A DNA stretch of 7,706 bases from an uncultured Porphyromonadaceae bacterium (lineage in GTDB: Bacteria > Bacteroidota > Bacteroidia > Bacteroidales > Muribaculaceae), in assembly GCA_947177595.1 (NCBI GenBank), contig CAMWUZ010000075.1:1-7706 (forward strand), read 5' to 3'. The translations under genes and the position numbers were made by a program. The notes below the pieces were generated by a model, which worked only from the letters and a program-made list of their open reading frames with translations, was not told the origin of the DNA and searched no databases. This document shows, piece by piece, positions 6,541 through 7,706 of the stretch; position 1 is the stretch's first letter; each line of letters starts with the position of its first letter.

Positions 6541-6975
6541 ATGAAGAAAAGGATGGCAAATATTGAGAGTCCCGCTTTGGGATGTAAAGTTGGCAGAGCT
6601 TATCAGATTATGCTCAGTCAACTGGCGGCAGCCTTGAAAGAAGCCGGACTATCCATAACCACAAGCGAGTATCTGATTTTGCGGGCGGTTTACAGCAAAG
6701 ACGGATTACAGCAATGTGAGATAGCCGATTTGGTCGGTAAGGATAAAGCGGCAGTGTGTCGATGCATTGCTCAACTGGAAAAAAAAGGTTTGTTGGCACC
6801 GGAATCGGTGAGTCATAAATGTCTTAAAGTCTATCTTACCGATAAGTCTCGGAAATTAGAACCCTTAATAATGGAAGTGGCGCAGAAAAGACATTCGGCA
6901 CTCATGAAAATGACAACTGCAGGCGAACTTGAAATATTTACCAAAATACTTGATAGCATAATTAATTCTAAATAA
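6541..6975 (+). CDS. MarR-family transcriptional regulator, cysteine-rich
   Basis: This is a dimeric winged-helix regulator of 144 residues, typical for the family. The DNA-binding part is visible as LQQCEIADLVGKDKAAVCRC followed by IAQLEKKGLL (residues 56-85), then the beta-wing ending KVYLTDKS (96-103). N- and C-terminal helices (about 11-36 and 105-143) would form the dimer interface. The usual wing signature with Asp and Arg (DxR) is missing and reads SVSHKCLK. There are five cysteines (15, 59, 73, 75, 94), and Cys15 sits in helix 1 close to where OhrR has its peroxide-sensing cysteine, although OhrR's partner tyrosine before PQY is Thr here. A thiol-based switch is therefore possible but unproven. 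The gene diverges from the nitroreductase and runs 16 bp ahead of the FrnE-like gene, which suggests it regulates both. The ATG at 6541 was chosen as the first in frame; Met5 (6553) is an alternative. Confidence 0.92.
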   Translation: MKKRMANIESPALGCKVGRAYQIMLSQLAAALKEAGLSITTSEYLILRAVYSKDGLQQCEIADLVGKDKAAVCRCIAQLEKKGLLAPESVSHKCLKVYLTDKSRKLEPLIMEVAQKRHSALMKMTTAGELEIFTKILDSIINSK

Positions 6976-6991
6976 GAAAGGAAAAACAACT

Positions 6992-7699
6992 ATGATTACT
7001 CTTACAATCTGGTCAGACTTTGCTTGCCCCTATTGCTATATAGGTGAGGCTCGTCTTGAAAAAGCTATTGAAGAACTTGGAGTAAAAGATGATGTTCAGA
7101 TAGATTATCGTGCATTTGAGCTTGACCCCAATGCTCCTAAAGATGTGGTATCTTCTACTCCGGAGCGTTTTGCCAAGAAGTACCGGCTCTCTCTTGAAGA
7201 CGCCAAGGCTCAGATCGAGCAGATTTCTGCACTTGGGAGAGAACTCGGAATTGATTTCAGATATGCTACCACACAGTATTCCAATACATTTGATGCCCAT
7301 AGGCTGATGAAACTGGCAGAGGCTAAGTATGACAGATCAACTGTCAATCGCCTTAATGAATTGCTTTTCAAGGCTTATTTTGTTGAAAATCTGATTCTTG
7401 CCGACCATAAGGTTCTTATGGACAAGGCAATAGAAGCCGGAATGGATGAGAAAAATGCAAAAGATGTGCTTGAATCGGGCAAATATGCCGATGAGGTTAG
7501 ATTTGATGAGCGCGAGGCAGGTATGCGTGGAGTACATGGGGTTCCTTATATCGTATTCAACGGTGATTTCGCTGTTCCTGGTGCGCTTACTCTTGACGGT
7601 TTCAAGTCGGCGATTGAGCGCACGATGAGAAAAGTAAAAGACAGCGAACCGGTAGGACGTGCACATCAGTGTGGTCCAGACGGATGTAAGTTATTCTAA
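6992..7699 (+). CDS. FrnE-like DsbA-family dithiol oxidoreductase
   Basis: This is a thioredoxin-fold disulfide/dithiol oxidoreductase of 235 residues. It starts directly with the first beta-strand (ITLTIWSDFACPYC) and has no signal peptide, so it acts in the cytoplasm, unlike periplasmic DsbA. The active-site CPYC is at residues 12-15. The alpha-helical insertion spans about 50-165, and the conserved cis-proline is in GVPYIVFN (Pro185). The C-terminus has CGPDGC (Cys227 and Cys232), the CX4C pair described for Deinococcus radiodurans FrnE, where it works with the CXXC. FrnE-type proteins are linked to disulfide reduction/isomerisation and oxidative-stress tolerance. The gene follows marR by 16 bp with AAGGA upstream of the ATG, so it is in the same operon and probably MarR-controlled. 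Older annotation sometimes labels the family 2-hydroxychromene-2-carboxylate isomerase or polyketide 'FrnE', but the CPYC and CX4C motifs support a redox role. Only seven bases follow the stop, so its terminator is not visible. Confidence 0.93.
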   Translation: MITLTIWSDFACPYCYIGEARLEKAIEELGVKDDVQIDYRAFELDPNAPKDVVSSTPERFAKKYRLSLEDAKAQIEQISALGRELGIDFRYATTQYSNTFDAHRLMKLAEAKYDRSTVNRLNELLFKAYFVENLILADHKVLMDKAIEAGMDEKNAKDVLESGKYADEVRFDEREAGMRGVHGVPYIVFNGDFAVPGALTLDGFKSAIERTMRKVKDSEPVGRAHQCGPDGCKLF

Positions 7700-7706
7700 T
7701 TAAAGG

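Noticed and set aside
7337..7666. Minus-strand 109-codon open frame within the FrnE-like gene
   Set aside because: It is antisense to the conserved DsbA-fold region, with no motif or promoter context.
6992..7699. 2-hydroxychromene-2-carboxylate isomerase
   Set aside because: That related group normally has a Ser-type (glutathione transferase kappa-like) active site; this protein has CPYC and a C-terminal CX4C, favouring FrnE.

Overview
The window looks like a chromosomal segment of a gut-type Bacteroidales bacterium. Muribaculaceae or Bacteroides-like is my inference. The basis is moderate G+C, a large modular LacZ-like beta-galactosidase of the kind found in Bacteroidales glycan loci, a Bacteroidales-style Crp/Fnr regulator, and a promoter with the Bacteroidota -7 box (TAnnTTTG). 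I see no mobile element, CRISPR array, tRNA or rRNA. All six genes have recognisable families. Two are regulators, and each lies beside a palindrome.

Layout. Positions 1-3879 (+) hold the 3' part of a glycoside hydrolase family 2 beta-galactosidase, whose reading frame is still open at base 1, so its true start lies outside the window. Its catalytic and metal-binding residues are intact, and it ends in a chitobiase/FN3-like domain and a discoidin (F5/8 type C, CBM32-like) domain. A strong hairpin terminator follows at about 3897-3936 and separates it from genes converging from the right. On the minus strand, read right to left, come a single-chain two-half nitroreductase (5663-6457), a Crp/Fnr-family regulator (4844-5542) and a ten-helix EamA/DMT transporter (3954-4844). 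The regulator and transporter share one base (TAATG) and form a coupled pair. The pair has its own promoter, and a perfect 18-bp palindrome fills that promoter's spacer. On the plus strand, diverging from the nitroreductase, come a cysteine-rich MarR-family regulator (6541-6975) and, 16 bp later, a FrnE-type DsbA-fold dithiol oxidoreductase (6992-7699).

How the parts may work together (inference). The beta-galactosidase is probably the last gene of an upstream glycan-use locus and is unrelated to the rest. The nitroreductase / marR / frnE set resembles a redox or electrophile stress module, with MarR controlling both directions through a 30-bp imperfect inverted repeat in the 83-bp divergent gap. 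The crp/fnr-eamA pair looks like a self-regulated unit that controls export or import of an unknown small metabolite. I did not find a clearly undescribed system. The best leads are the two operator-like palindromes and the regulatory logic they imply.
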